Shown one piece after another: positions 45,252 to 57,585 of a stretch of 64,000 bases of DNA. Numbering within the stretch: position 1 is the first letter of the stretch; each line of letters opens with the position of its first letter. The DNA is from Daucus carota subsp. sativus. Lineage: Eukaryota > Streptophyta > Magnoliopsida > Apiales > Apiaceae. The DNA is taken from positions 52,696,380-52,760,379 of the forward strand of contig NC_030383.2 of the NCBI RefSeq assembly GCF_001625215.2, written 5' to 3'. The notes beneath the pieces were generated by a model. That model was not told where the DNA came from, made no database searches, and saw nothing but the letters and a program-made list of their open reading frames with translations. Made by a program: the position numbers and the translations under genes.

Positions 45252-48200
45252 ATGATGAGCATGTTGATACTAGTAGCATTGTTGGCAGTGGTTCTTCATT
45301 TGTTGGTAAGAATCGGCTATGCGAGTCTATCATTTTACTGGCTGACTCCGAGACGCATCAAGAAGATGATGGAAAAGCAAGGAGTGCGTGGCCCTAAAGC
45401 CCGCTTTCTTGTTGGTAACATTTTAGACATGGCTTCTTTCTGTTCTCAATCCACCTCCAAAGACATGGACTCCATTAGTCACGACATCGTTGGTCGCCTT
45501 TTGCCGCATTTTGTTGCCTGGTCTAGACTCTACGGTTCGTAAATCGTTTTACCTTTTTTTTTTTTTTTTGACAAATATGACTTATAACCTTACAAATGAG
45601 TATCTATCTGTCGATTGAATCCAGACTTGAGACGACAGAGAATAAAATCTTAAACTATTGAGCTATCCAACCGTGCTCAAATCATTTTGGTATTAATCAT
45701 TCGTGTATTCTTTTTGTTATTGTGCTGATGTTAAAATGATGTGATGAATCAGGGAAGAGATTTATATATTGGAATGGGACGGAGCCGAGGATGTGCTTGT
45801 CGGAGACGCACCTGATAAAAGAGTTGCTACTAAAACACAGTAGCATATCCGGCAAGTCATGGTTGCAGCAACAAGGCACAAAACATTTCATCGGACGAGG
45901 TTTGTTGATGGCTAACGGCAACGATTGGTATCATCAGCGTCACATTGTTGCCCCTGCATTCATGGGCGATAAACTCAAGGTACGTTTTCTATCTTTCCAT
46001 ATAATCTCTAATTAATTCCTGTGCCGTTCATCCTCTCAATCAGATGTTTTTACCAATTTCCTAGAGAGATTTTATTCTCTGCATTAAATTTTGATTTGTT
46101 TCCTTTATTTAGCCTGCAGATTATCGAGCGTGTACAAACTTTTTCACAACCAAATCATAAAATTCGTTCAGAATGTCTAAAACAGAATCACGTAGATGAT
46201 ATTCGAAACATGGAGAAAAGAAACAAGACACCTGGCTATTATTTATTCTAATCATACCGTTTCAAAAATGAATAATTAGATAATTAATTGTCCGATTACT
46301 CCTGATTTATTTCTTAAATCCAATTAATCATATTTTTGCAAAACTAATATAATAATTTTTTTAATGAATTAAATATTATTATATTATTTTAATATCCTGG
46401 TAACTGTCCCAATAATTATCTTTATTAATTCCTGATTATACAATTAATTGCTATATTGTGATTTCACGGATTAATTATAGTTTCCGTTTTTCATAATACT
46501 GATTTTAATTAATTTTAATATTATAATTTTCTCTTTATCGGGAGATCTTGTGAAAAGGACAATATAAGTTGCAGTAACCTTCTTGGCCGTCAAAAATTTT
46601 ATAATAGTATACGTTACCCAGGCCACTAATACATGTATGTTACAGACCTGTAAAATGGCTAATGATGATACTCCCTCTGATTCTTTATACTTTGCTCATT
46701 TCAAATGTCGGCACTGTTCATGACACGAGACAAATTACTTGTTTACGTCTAATTTATAAGACTAAATATAGTCATGAGTGATCTCGTTGGATTCATATTT
46801 ACGAGTACTTTAATACAGTGAAACTTTTATATTTAATACTAATACAAAATTAAAGATATTAATGATCAAAAGTGTGTGTTGGCAAACGTGACAAAGGCAA
46901 ACGGGAAAAGTATTTAGGGACGGAGGGAGTAATATTTATTACATTTTCGTAGAGTTATGCGGGTTACATGGTGGAAAGCACCAAGCAAATGCTGCAATCA
47001 TTAGAAAATGAAATAAAGTTGGGACAAGCTGAGTTTGAAATTGGTGAGTACATGACTCGGCTCACGGCCGACATCATATCTCGAACAGAATTCGATAGTA
47101 GCTACGAAAAGGGAAAGCAAATATTTCATCTGCTCACCGTTTTACAGAATCTGTGTGCACAAGCCAGCCGGCACTTGTGCTTTCCTGGTGGCAGGTCAGT
47201 GCCTCGCTGCTTTTTTCTCACTCCCTTTTCCCTTGCTATTATTTTTCGGTTTTATATATTTTTATTCATTTTTCGCGTGGTATTATATATAATTTTTTAA
47301 AATCATCGTCTAAAATCTTAAGGTTTCAGGACAACTAGTCGCATAACATGATATAAGAGGTCACTGTTGGCAGACAACTCGAGTGACTCGTGTTTCTACA
47401 CCCTAATATTCTTATGATTTATTATGGACATGAATGATTATTTTTTGTCTCAAAGATTTGCGTTCGTGATCCACTCTATGCATTATAAGACTTTCTGAGA
47501 GCTGAACAGCGTGCATGTTTGTTACAGGTTTCTACCTAGTAAATACAATAGGGAGATAAAGTCATTGAAAATGGAGGTGGAGAAATTACTGATGGAGATT
47601 ATCCAGAGCAGGAAAGACTGCGTGGAGGTGGGGCGAAGCAGTTCATACGGGAATGATTTGTTAGGAATGTTGCTGGACGAGATGCAGAATAAAACAAGAG
47701 GAGGAACTGAGGAATTCAGCCTCAATTTGCAGTTGATCATGGATGAATGCAAGACTTTCTTTTTTGCAGGACATGATACGACGGCTCTTCTTCTTACATG
47801 GACTGTTATGCTCCTTGCTAGCAATCCTTCTTGGCAAGATAAAGTCAGGGCCGAGATTAAGGAAGTCTGCAACGGAAGCTCACTCTCCATTGAACATCTC
47901 CCCAAACTTACTCTGGTAATATTTTTAGTCCACGAGTCGTGTTGCATTACAAACCATTAAATCTACAATTTAACCACAAATTTACTAGTCATTGAAATTA
48001 CAGTCGTACTACTTAGATTTGGAAGAACGAACCTTTTCATGCAGCATACAGTAAATAAGAGCTTTAAATCAAAAAGATAACAGACACTCTCAAAGAATAC
48101 ATTAGACGTTTCTTTTAATCCTCAATGTTTAATGTCCTTTTAACCCTCACGAGTACACACCCCCATACATTGAGGGTTAAAAGGGCATTTAGCCGACAGA

Positions 48201-49013
48201 TTTATGATCATGCACCTCGAAAGAGGAGAGCTAGTCTGATCCACAGTTCTTTATTCTCCAACTTTAGTTAATGTTTATCACACTGTAATACCGATAGATT
48301 TTTTGTATTATAGTGTTAAACAACGAAGTTCACTGAAAACTAGTGGAACTTTAATAATTAGATGTGCAAGTTCTTTACACTTAAGAGTGGCCATGCATGG
48401 TTGGCCCCTGGCCTTTCGTGCACAGTATAATTTCGACAATCACAGGTCCTAATTTGTCTCTTAATGAAACAGAGTTATAGAATACCACGAGAATCATGTC
48501 ATTGTATTCTTATCAACAAAAGTTTCTGCTTTGGTCTTGGCTGGACTCGATAATATATTTAACTTCCACTTGAAATTGTTTATGCAGTTAAACATGGTGA
48601 TCAATGAATCGCTTCGCCTTTACCCTCCAGCTTCTGTGCTTCCGAGGATGGCCTTCGAGGATTATAAGCTCGGAGACCTCCACATTCCAAAAGGATTGTC
48701 CATATGGATTCCGGTATTAGCCATACATCACAGTGAGGAGATATGGGGAAAAGATGTGAATGAGTTCAATCCAGAGAGGTTTGCTTCAAAGACTTTTGCT
48801 CCTGGCAGACAATACTTCATGCCATTTGCTGCGGGTCCAAGAAACTGCGTTGGTCAATCCTTTGCTTTGATGGAAGCTAAGATCATTTTGGGCATGTTAA
48901 TATCCAAGTTTAGTTTCAACATTTCTCAGAATTACAGGCATGCACCAGTTATTGTGCTCACCTTGAAACCCAAGTATGGGGTTCAGATATGTTTGAAGCC
49001 CTTGGATTCGTGA
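45252..49013 (+). CDS. CYP735A: Cytochrome P450 CYP735A type (cytokinin trans-hydroxylase)
   Basis: Five exons: 45252-45534, 45753-45979, 46953-47194, 47528-47915, 48588-49013. All GT-AG with consistent phases; product 521 aa. An N-terminal membrane anchor (about 2-32) is followed by YWLTPRRIKKMMEKQGVRGP, typical of the CYP72 clan. I-helix AGHDTT at 331-336, ExxR as ESLR 387-390, PERF at about 442-445, and heme loop FAAGPRNCVGQ with Cys467. Over its length it resembles CYP735A (DIVGRLLPH; WLQQQGTKHFIGRGLLMANG). CYP735A enzymes are ER-bound monooxygenases that hydroxylate the side chain of isopentenyladenine ribotides to trans-zeatin forms. Assignment is from family memory; a close CYP72-clan relative is the alternative. 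A second ATG at 45255 is possible. Intron 2 holds a Stowaway MITE. A relic of a second copy lies at 34722-35985. Confidence 0.92.
46671..46929. mobile_element. Stowaway-like MITE in P450 intron 2
   Basis: TA duplications at 46669-46670 and 46930-46931. Ends CTCCCTCTGATTC and inverted CTCCCTCCGTCCC. It ends only 23 bp before exon 3, so it may contribute to or crowd the branch-point and acceptor region. Confidence 0.88.
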
Positions 49014-49769
49014 AGAGTTGGAACAATTTTTTGGTCTTGTTTTTTGTTTAAGAGTGGCTAAAACTGAGAGATAATAAAGTTCAAATATCCAAGTTTTGTT
49101 TTTACAATAATGGAAACCTTTACCTTTTGAATATTTGACTCAAGCGTACACATAATACATGGGTGTTCCCTTGTTGATTTTGCAATATTTCTCCAGAAAA
49201 ATATATATTGGTTGAGTATTTTTATTTTCAATTCTTTGTCTAAGAATTGTTGTGAAATAAATTAGATTGTGGGTACATGCGTATTACCCAAAATTTGAAA
49301 ATTATTAAAAGTATTTTTCTAAACAAAATTCAAAAAAGATAAAAAGACAAATATGTAATTGGGACAATTTTCTTCTGTGATAATGGACGGCGGTGGGAGT
49401 CTGTTTTTGAGTTCTCAAACTTAATAATTGACTAACACTAAAGATGCACTATGATTTGATTCATTTCAGTGTCGAACTCAGCTTTCTTGGATTATTAATT
49501 TGATAAACAAGCACCAACTTGTTATTTTCACCAAAGGTCAGTCGCTATAAAGGCCTAGGATGATTAACAAACACGCAGATGTACTGAAAACTACGTACAT
49601 ATGTCAACGCCTAAAATTGAAATTCGATCCTCTAAATATTGTTGTTCATATTCAGCAGTACAATGATTGTTTTGACGGAGTGGGGGATTTTTTTTCCGGA
49701 GTGGGTGATAGTAAAATAATCGTGTTTAACATTTGACATTCGTAGTGCGCCAACATGATGTTACGTTTA
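49014..49769 (+). other. 3' UTR and downstream flank of the P450 gene
   Basis: 49465-49557 is the flank duplicated at 35885-35985. No gene. Confidence 0.5.
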
Positions 49770-50009
49770 GCTGTTTGAGTAACTTAAAAAAAGAGTTTTT
49801 TAATTAAAGTAAAGGATAGTACTAGAAGTAAGAAAATAAATTAAGATTTATAAGTGATTAAATTATTTGCTAAAGAAATTATAATCCTGAAATAAAAGTT
49901 AGTATTCTCATCTTTTTATAAGTATTGTTTTTGAATATTTACAGAAACGGATCAAGAAAAATAGTAGTTGGCTTCTTGACAAAAAAAACTAGAAGCTTTG
50001 TTTGCCGAA
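49770..50009. mobile_element. hAT-like MITE, 'AAGTGCTT' family
   Basis: Shares aacttaaaaaaag, ttataagtgatta and agttagtattctcatctt with the other copies. Inverted ends weak. Confidence 0.55.
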
Positions 50010-50049
50010 CATGTACATAGATACTAGCTTATGAAACTTGACTTGACGT

Positions 50050-52604
50050 GATAATGCCCTTCCTAGTTCGGGGCCATCTTGCCTTTGGGATAGACCCCCG
50101 AGGCTTCAGTTTTCTTTAGTACCAAATCCTCGAGGCTTCTTATTCCTATTATAGGAATATGAAGCTCGTTTTTGATTTTCAACGATCTTAATTGACATTA
50201 GCCTCATCTCGGACCTCATCGATCATGTCGAGTGCAATTCTCATTCCTTTTTCGTTGGCTTCAGGCTCAAATAGTTGGACCTTGAGGGAGCATGAGTCAT
50301 CTCAAGTGGCACCACCACGGCAGCTCTATAAGCTAACTTGAACTGGTTTGTTTCGGTTGATACCTTGCAGGTTGTTCGATACGCCCAAAGTAGGGGGGAT
50401 TTCATCCGCTCATGTCCCCCGTGCTTTTTCAACTCTCTTCTTAAGTCCATCAATGATTATACTATTGGGTATTTCAGCTTGCCCATTGGCTTGAGGATGT
50501 GCCACGGAGGTGAACCATAGCTCAATGTCGAAGTCGTCAAAATATCCCTTAAGGCCTCATCCATCCTTAAGCACTTTAGGTATAGAATAACAAAGGATTT
50601 CTTGTAGAGAGAATCCCTTTTATAAGAGCATACTTCAAGGCTCCTACCTTTAGCTTTCGTGCTTCCTCGGCATTAGGTGGTAGATGTCCAATTTCAAGAT
50701 ACATTTTAATTTCATCGATCCAAGTGGTTCTCGTGTCAATCAAGGCTACCATGTTTCCATCGATACTCGAGGTCTTAAAGACTTGATAATAAATACTTCC
50801 TGAACATAACTCATTCTCCGAGAATGCAAATAGAGATAAGGCATCGGCCTTTACATTCTCTTTTCTAGGTATATGCTGCATCAGACATTCTTGAAACTAT
50901 GTCATTTAAACTTTCACAATCCCACAGTTTTTCAGCATTGTTTCCTCTTATGCCTCAAAATCACCATTAACCTGGGACACAACAAATCTGGAGTCTCCAC
51001 AAACTTTCAGGTTCTTGGCTCTCTGAGTTTTGACCAATCTCAATCTAGCTATCAAAGCCTCATACTATGATTCGTTGTTGGTGTTTGGAAAGTCTAACTT
51101 GATCGCATACTCGACCATGAACCCATCAGGGTTTTGGAGCACAAATCATGCACCATGATTTTTTGTTTTTGAAGGTCCATTAAAAATTATTAGTCAATAT
51201 TCCATAGGGTATGTTCTCCACTTCTTTGGGTTCCTCTATCTTACTCTCCTGCCCCCACCTTCTTGGTTGTCAATGGTACATTGAACGAGGAAGTCAGCGT
51301 GAGCTTCAGCTTTGATTGCCACTCGTAGCTTGTATCGAATGTCAAATTGCCAGAGATCTACTGCCCATTTAATCAATCTTCCACTAGCCTTAGGGCTATG
51401 CATTATGTTTCGAAGAAGGGGCTGGTTTGTAAAGACTTCAATTTTGTGAGACTGGAATTAAGGGCTCAGATTTCTTGAAGTTGTGATCATAGTTAAGGCA
51501 AACTTCTCAATCATAGAATAGTTGAGCTCTGCTCCATGCAAAACCTTACTATCATAATATACAGGTTTTTGGACTTTTTTATCCGCATGAACCAAGACGA
51601 CACTCACTGCTTTATCCGAGACAGCCAGATAGACATATAATATTAATTTCTCCATCTAAGGGTTTAACCAGAAGTGATGGATCTACCATATACTTCTTTA
51701 ATTGCTCAAAGGCCTCTTAGCTCTCATTTGTCCTTTCAAAATTCTTAACTTTCTTCAGAGCCTTGAAGAAGCGCAAGCACTTGTTCCCTGACTTAAAGAT
51801 GAAGCTACCTAGTGCTGTGATTCTCCTTGTTAATTTTTGAACATCCTTTACAGACTTGACGGTTCCATATCAAGGATGTCCTTTATCTTGTCGGGGTTGG
51901 CCTCGATTCCACATTTGGAGACCTTGCAACCTAAAACTATCCCGGATCCAACTCTAAATGCGCACTTGGCTGGGCTTAACATCATCTTATGTGTCATCAG
52001 GACTTCAAAAGCCTTTCTCCGGTGCTCAAGGTGATCAATTTTGTTAAAGCTCTTCACAAGCATATCATCAACATAGACCTCCATGGTCTCTCCAATAAGA
52101 TGCTTGAACATCTTATTTGCTGGACATTCATACATGACTCATACATTCTTTAAACCAAACGCCATAACCGAATAACAAAATACACCAAAATCTGTGGTGA
52201 ATGATACCTTAGGAATGTCATCCTTGTGCATTTGGATCTAGTTGTATCTACTGAAGCCATTCATAAAGCTTAAGATCACGTACCCAGCAGTGGCTTCAAT
52301 CAAAGTATCCATCCTCGGGAGAGGAAAACAATCGTTTAATTGGACAAGCATCATTCAGGTCAGTGAAGTCCACACAAACCCTACACTTTCCATTGGCTTT
52401 TTTGACCATGAATGGGTTGGCTAGCCATTCGGAAAACTGAATTTCCTCAGTGAAGCCCGCCTCGAATAGCTTATTGACTTCCTGTCTAATGGCTTCTTGC
52501 CTCTCGAGGGTGAAATTTCTCTTCTTTTATTTCACAGGTTTCCTTTTTGGATTCACATTCAACGTGTTCGTGAAAAAGAGGGAATCATCACTAAGCTGAC
52601 AAAT
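50050..52604 (-). pseudogene. Ty3/gypsy pol relic (RT, RNase H, integrase)
   Basis: Read on the minus strand from high to low coordinates. RT begins about 52590 with FTLERQEAIRQEVNKLFEAG and FSEWLANPFMVKKANGKCRV. The catalytic block is MEVYVDDMLVKS (about 52080), followed by GIEANPDKIKDIL. RNase H fragments (YLAVSDKAVSVVLVHADKK) and the linker (IPRKENVKADALS) follow. The integrase end is LLWAYRTTCKVSTETNQFKL, and its C-terminal tail reaches about 50055. Many stops and shifts. The style (IEANPDKI) suggests the Tat/Athila-type side of gypsy rather than chromoviruses. No LTRs were recognised. Its upstream end is cut by the CACTA fragment at about 52605. Confidence 0.88.
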
Positions 52605-53620
52605 AACTACAGCGTCAGATTTCTGTCACTATTGTCCAGGACAAGCATTTGCGACCAGAAAGTTGTTGCGCGACATAACGACTAGTTTTAGCTACCAACC
52701 ATCCTATGTCGCTAATTTCCCGACCATTTTTAGCGACCGGAGGCTGTTTCTATTTTTCAACAGTTTTTAGTGATCGTTTTATTCCTTTGCAACAGATTTT
52801 AATTGGTAATACTTGGTTTCAGATTTTTTTTCATTTTATAGAATTACCAAATATATAGACCTGTATTTCCCAACAAATTACAAATATCTGCTTTTTACAC
52901 AAAATATAAAAGATATATATAAAATCTACGTAATACTATAAAAAGTTATATCCACTGGAAATTCATATGATCAGATATCACAAATTCAAAAGTGGAACAT
53001 AAAAACATAAATATGATGACACTACACTAAGATCCGCCATATAAAATCCCAATAACGGTGTAAGAAGTTATATCCACTAGACACTCGTATGATCGAGTAT
53101 CACCAAATCCAAAACATAAAAACATAATTACGATGTTACTACCCTAAGATTCGCCGAACTCATCATCATGCTCATCATGTTGTCCCCTGAAATTAAAAAA
53201 TAATAATAAATCAAATATAAATATAACAAGTTTAACAAACTAACTTCACATTCCAAGAACATAATTAAAAGTAGTTTTACTAGACATTAAAAATACATCA
53301 TCCCTATGTTGTTGTTGCTGCTCTTGTGTTGTTGTTGTTGCTGCTGCTCCTACTTCACGAGCTAACTCCTTAGGATCGATTGCCTCTAGATGCCCTCCTA
53401 GTGTCAGAAGAAGCTCTCGATCCCTGCATATATATAGCTCTCACACAGTCATCTAGAGTATGACCAGATAGATGAGTCAAAAACTGTTACGACTGTGTGC
53501 TCCCCGAACCACAAATGGAAGGGCGTCTTCATTGTCCTTGACCCTTTACATAGTTAATCCTGACAATAGATGCCCTCTCCCACAACTCCTGGTAAATATG
53601 TGGACGTGGAGTGCCCACTG
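52605..53620 (-). mobile_element. CACTA (En/Spm) 3' fragment, minus orientation
   Basis: The left end (actacagcgtcag) is a decayed CACTA terminus. 52610-52800 is packed with subterminal repeats of the type (t)agcgaccg/ggtcgcta. On the minus strand, coding remnants include DRELLLTLGGHLEAIDPKE (about 53435-53370) followed by a Gln-rich run, then an acidic tail (HDEHDDEFGES, stop near 53152). Upstream fragments (TPRPHIYQELWERASIVRI, about 53610-53550) are broken by stops. It resembles the C-terminus of En/Spm-associated plant proteins. Non-functional. Confidence 0.68.
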
Positions 53621-54070
53621 GACATCGGTCATCCATTAAGAGACGATAATTATCCAGTCATCACATTAGCAAGTAAATAGTAAAAAATGAATTGGGTGAA
53701 AAAGAAATATGAATGAGAACTTTATAATAACTGCCTAATTATCAACAAAGATATTTTAAGATGACATGTCAAAAATTCTAGTATGAAAGCCTAATATTAA
53801 CAATTAAATTCCATACTTTCGTCAAAAAAAATAATAAATTCTATACTTATTATTAAGGTTCCATAATTACATTGCTAGATATTATTAACACGTTCTGTAA
53901 TTTCATTTCACAGAGTCAGATTCAATTTCGCCACAATTATAATTGGAAATAGTTTTACTATTATCGTTGTTTTGATGGCTTCATGCATGCCATCACAAGT
54001 GGCAACATACACATCCAACTAGTGAATAGACTAACCTTGAGACGCAGACTCCAAAACAAAACAGATGCCC
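53621..54070. other. Intergenic, no gene seen
   Basis: AT-rich, no feature recognised. Confidence 0.4.
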
Positions 54071-54071
54071 A

Positions 54072-56187
54072 TATTTAGAGACGGAGCTAGGGGGGTCCCT
54101 GGCCCCTCTTGGGTTTTCAAGAAAAAATAATTTTTTTTATAGCGTGCGTATGTGAGTAAAAACAGGGGGTTTTGCTCTTTCTTCACAAACACACAAAAGC
54201 TCTCTCAAAATAAACACTCCCGACTCTCGAGTATACAGAGGCGACCAACTAACCAAGGACCTCGGCCTCTCCACACTTCAAGTCTTTACATATCAAGATC
54301 GATCCCTAGATTTCAGCTTTAAGATTCAATAGAGGTAAATCCCTAACTTCTTAACCCTAATTTACACACACATCGACACAAATAGGTAATTATGTAAAAT
54401 TTAGGGAAAAAGAAAGAAGGGACTATAGTATTTGTAAATTGTTATTCTGTGAATTTTTATGAGCATCATTCTAAATTAAACTACTTAATCAATTGAAAGG
54501 AGGACACTAATTTGTATAATTTCTTGTTACTACAGTTGGGGCAAAAAATTTATGTGAGTTGTTGGAGTTTTGGTTCGTTGATTTGCTAATGGATAGATAT
54601 TTTTCTCGATCTTCGGTTGAATCAAGTGAAAAGAGAGCTAGAATTGATAGTAATGAGAAATCTGATGATGTTGTTAGTGATCGAAGCCAATGTGGTGATA
54701 GAATGAGGTGTTTTCAGGCTGAATGGTTCAACAAATAGGAATGGTTAGAATATAGTATTTCCAAACAGGCAGCCTTTTGTTTTTGGTGTTATCTTTTCGT
54801 AAAAAGAGAACTGGAGATCAGGGATTTACAAAAAATGGTTTTCAAAAAAATGGAAGAAGGCACAGAAAATTTCAGAGATCATGTAGGAAATGAAGGAAGT
54901 ATACACAACAATGCTAAAACATTATATCTTGGTTTCAAATATCAGCGGCAAAGTGTGACGAGAAAGTTGAGAATGGAAAATGAGGTATAAGGGGCTGCCT
55001 ACCGTATGCGCTTAACAACAAGTTTGGATGTTGCCAGATTGCTTCTTGGATTAGGATTGGCTTTGCATGGAAACGACGAACCTGCAATATTGTCAATACG
55101 GAGGGGTAATTTTCTTGAAATACTCACCTTGTATAGCTTGCGTAATGTTGATGTTAGAAATGTTATAAAGAAAAATGCACCTGCTAATCTTCAACTTACA
55201 TCTCTTGATATTCAAAAACAAATTATTAGTGCTTGTGCATCTGAGACAACGAAAGATATCATTTCTGATATTGGAGACAAGTACTTTGCTTTATTACTTG
55301 ACGAGGCACGTGATAACTCGATTAAAGAGCAAATGGCTGTTGTTATAAGATACGCAAATAATCGTGGAGAAGTTTTAGACCGATTTGTTGGAGTTGTTCA
55401 TGTCAAAGATACTACTGCAGTTTCTTTAAAAAGTTCCATTGATGATTTCTTTTCTAAACATGGATTGTCAATGTCAAAAGTTAGGGGTCAAGGGTACGAC
55501 GGAGATTCAAACATGAGGGGAGAGCTTAATGGACTAAAGACTTTGATTTTGAATGAGGATCCATATGCTAGGTATGTGCATTGCTTTGCCCATCAACTCC
55601 AATTAGTTGTTGTAGCTGCAGTAGAAGGAAATCAATTTGTGAGTGACTTTATTGATTACATGTCTTTTGTTACTAATGTAGTTAGTGCTTCTTGTAAAAG
55701 AAAAGATGAACTTCGACAAAAACAACATGAAGTTATGGTTAAGCAGCTAGAGACCGGACATGTTACTACTAGTAGAGGGTTGAATCAGGAGACTAGTTTA
55801 ACTCGGCCAGGTGATACTCGCTGGGGATCACACTATAAAACCATAATTCGTCTTCTCTCTATGTGGTCTTCAGTTACTAAAGTTCTTACATATATATATA
55901 AAGATGGGAGTGAGAGGAAGAGTAGAGGAAAGGTAGTTGGCCTGCTTGATACAATGGAAAAATATGAGTTCGTTTTTATTGCACATTTGATGAAAGTGAG
56001 TATTGGGCATAACAAATGGTTTATCACGGTTCTTGCAACAAAAAGATCAGAATATTATTGGAGCTATGAATTTGGTTGCATTTGTTAAAAGACAATTACA
56101 AGATTTAAGAGATAACGGGTGGGATGAACTCCTTGAAGAAGTTTGTGTCACAATCTGGACCCTCTTGAAAAAGTCTTCTGGCTCCAT
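54072..56187 (+). mobile_element. Decayed hAT-type element (TTF/DUF4371 family)
   Basis: The left side near 54074 (agagacggagctagggggg) resembles the end of this family. It is followed by a leader and the broken transposase gene. The right terminus is lost: homology stops near 56145 where CACTA-like sequence begins. Confidence 0.55.
54590..56150 (+). pseudogene. Zinc finger MYM-type protein 1-like / DUF4371 hAT transposase, broken
   Basis: Starts MDRYFSRSSVESSEKRARID at 54590. It is interrupted by TAG at 54737-54739, frame changes in the TTF-type zinc-finger region (FTKNGFKKWKKA is in a different frame, about 54830) and a further stop near 54988. A long open segment, 55006-56000, carries the DUF4371 core: LDIQKQIISACASETTKDII, FALLLDEARDNSIKEQMAVV, GQGYDGDSNMRGELNG, VHCFAHQLQL. 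A frameshift near 56000 moves the continuation (GITNGLSRFLQQKDQNI, then NGWDELLEEV) to another frame, and the C-terminal dimerisation domain is missing. At least four lesions; not functional. Confidence 0.88.
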
Positions 56188-57029
56188 CACTACCCATATT
56201 AATTACATGATAAACTTCTGATATCATCAGAACGAGGCTCAGGAACAACAGTTTCTACCAAAAAAATGTTGTAGGAGATCAATTATGACAACATTTTTTG
56301 TACCAATAACGTTGTGTCAGCATATCAACTTTTTTTTAAATCTGACGGCTGATGTCAAATATCCTTTCAATCTACGCCTATCATTGCACCAACTCAGTAA
56401 TCCAAATGAAAGCTTTTTCACCAATCAAGTAGTACCACCTCATCATGTGGTGCTCGCTGCCAACTCAGCAATCATGTGTTTTCAGACAATTATTTTATCC
56501 GGTTGTTTGATATTTTATAAGACAATAGTTTCAAAAACCATTGTCTATGAACTTTGCTTTCTACAATGATATTTGTAATCCATTGTTTGATAGAGTCTAA
56601 GTTATCAGTTTTAATAAACCATTGTCTAAATTAGACAACGGACTTGTCTAAAATTGTTGTCTTAAGATAGAATGAATTTTCGTACATACAACAGGAATGC
56701 ACCATTGTGTAAAAGGGTTACAAACAACAGTTCGTAAAATAACAGTTGTCTTAAGATAGAATGGATTTTTGTACATACAACATTCCTGCACCGTTGTGTA
56801 AATTAGTTATAAACAACATTTCATGAAAACACAGTTGTCTAAATAAGTCAAATTGAACAGTTTAGACAATAGTGTGCAAAATCCTCTATAAACGTTGTTG
56901 GATGGAAAGCAAGACACCGGTTTTTTCATAGCAAAGAAAAGCCGGCCCGTGGTTTATTTTTTTGGGACAACGGATATATTTTCAACCGTTGTCTCATGAC
57001 TGTTGTGTGAATGCGAATTTGGTGTAGTG
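56188..57029 (+). mobile_element. CACTA-like non-autonomous or 3'-end fragment
   Basis: Right terminus TTTGGTGTAGTG at 57018-57029. Two ~85-bp spaced copies of gttgtcttaagatagaatg and catacaaca (56657, 56744), plus many acaac(a/g)gttgtc motifs, form a subterminal array. The left end CACTACCC at 56188 is only a weak match, so the left boundary is uncertain. Confidence 0.6.
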
Positions 57030-57585
57030 TGGGACACTTGTTTGCTGCTGCCAATAGAATGTTTTATTTTTGAGTCCCGGATTGTATTAGTTGTTTGTAC
57101 TTTGTAATATGTTTTTGGGAGATTACATATGAAGACATGTTTTGACGGCTTTCTTAATAAATTACATAATCTGTAGATGAATATTTCTATGTGACGTGTG
57201 AAGACTTGCATGACTTAGATGAGAAGATAATATGCATAGAATAGTTTTAAGCTTATTTTTGTCCCTACTCGATCGGATCATATGAAAAACACAGCATTCC
57301 AAAGTCCAGTGGCAATTCCTTAATGATTTGGGGAAATATATATAAAAAAAGTCACTTTATATTTCTTATACTTTGCCTCCAAATCTATAGTAGAACTTGC
57401 ACATCTGAACTGTTTTGGTTGGAAGCAAAGACAGAAAAATAGAATAAAAATTCATACCTGCATGACTGCAATGCATATATATATATAAATGGCGAGAGCC
57501 ACAAATAATTACTACGTACCAGCTGTTTATTTACTTAATAAACTAGATATTTTTAGCAGCTGGTTAATTACAGAAAAGGTTGTGA
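57030..57585. other. Intergenic; 3' flank of the dioxygenase gene
   Basis: No gene recognised. Confidence 0.4.
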
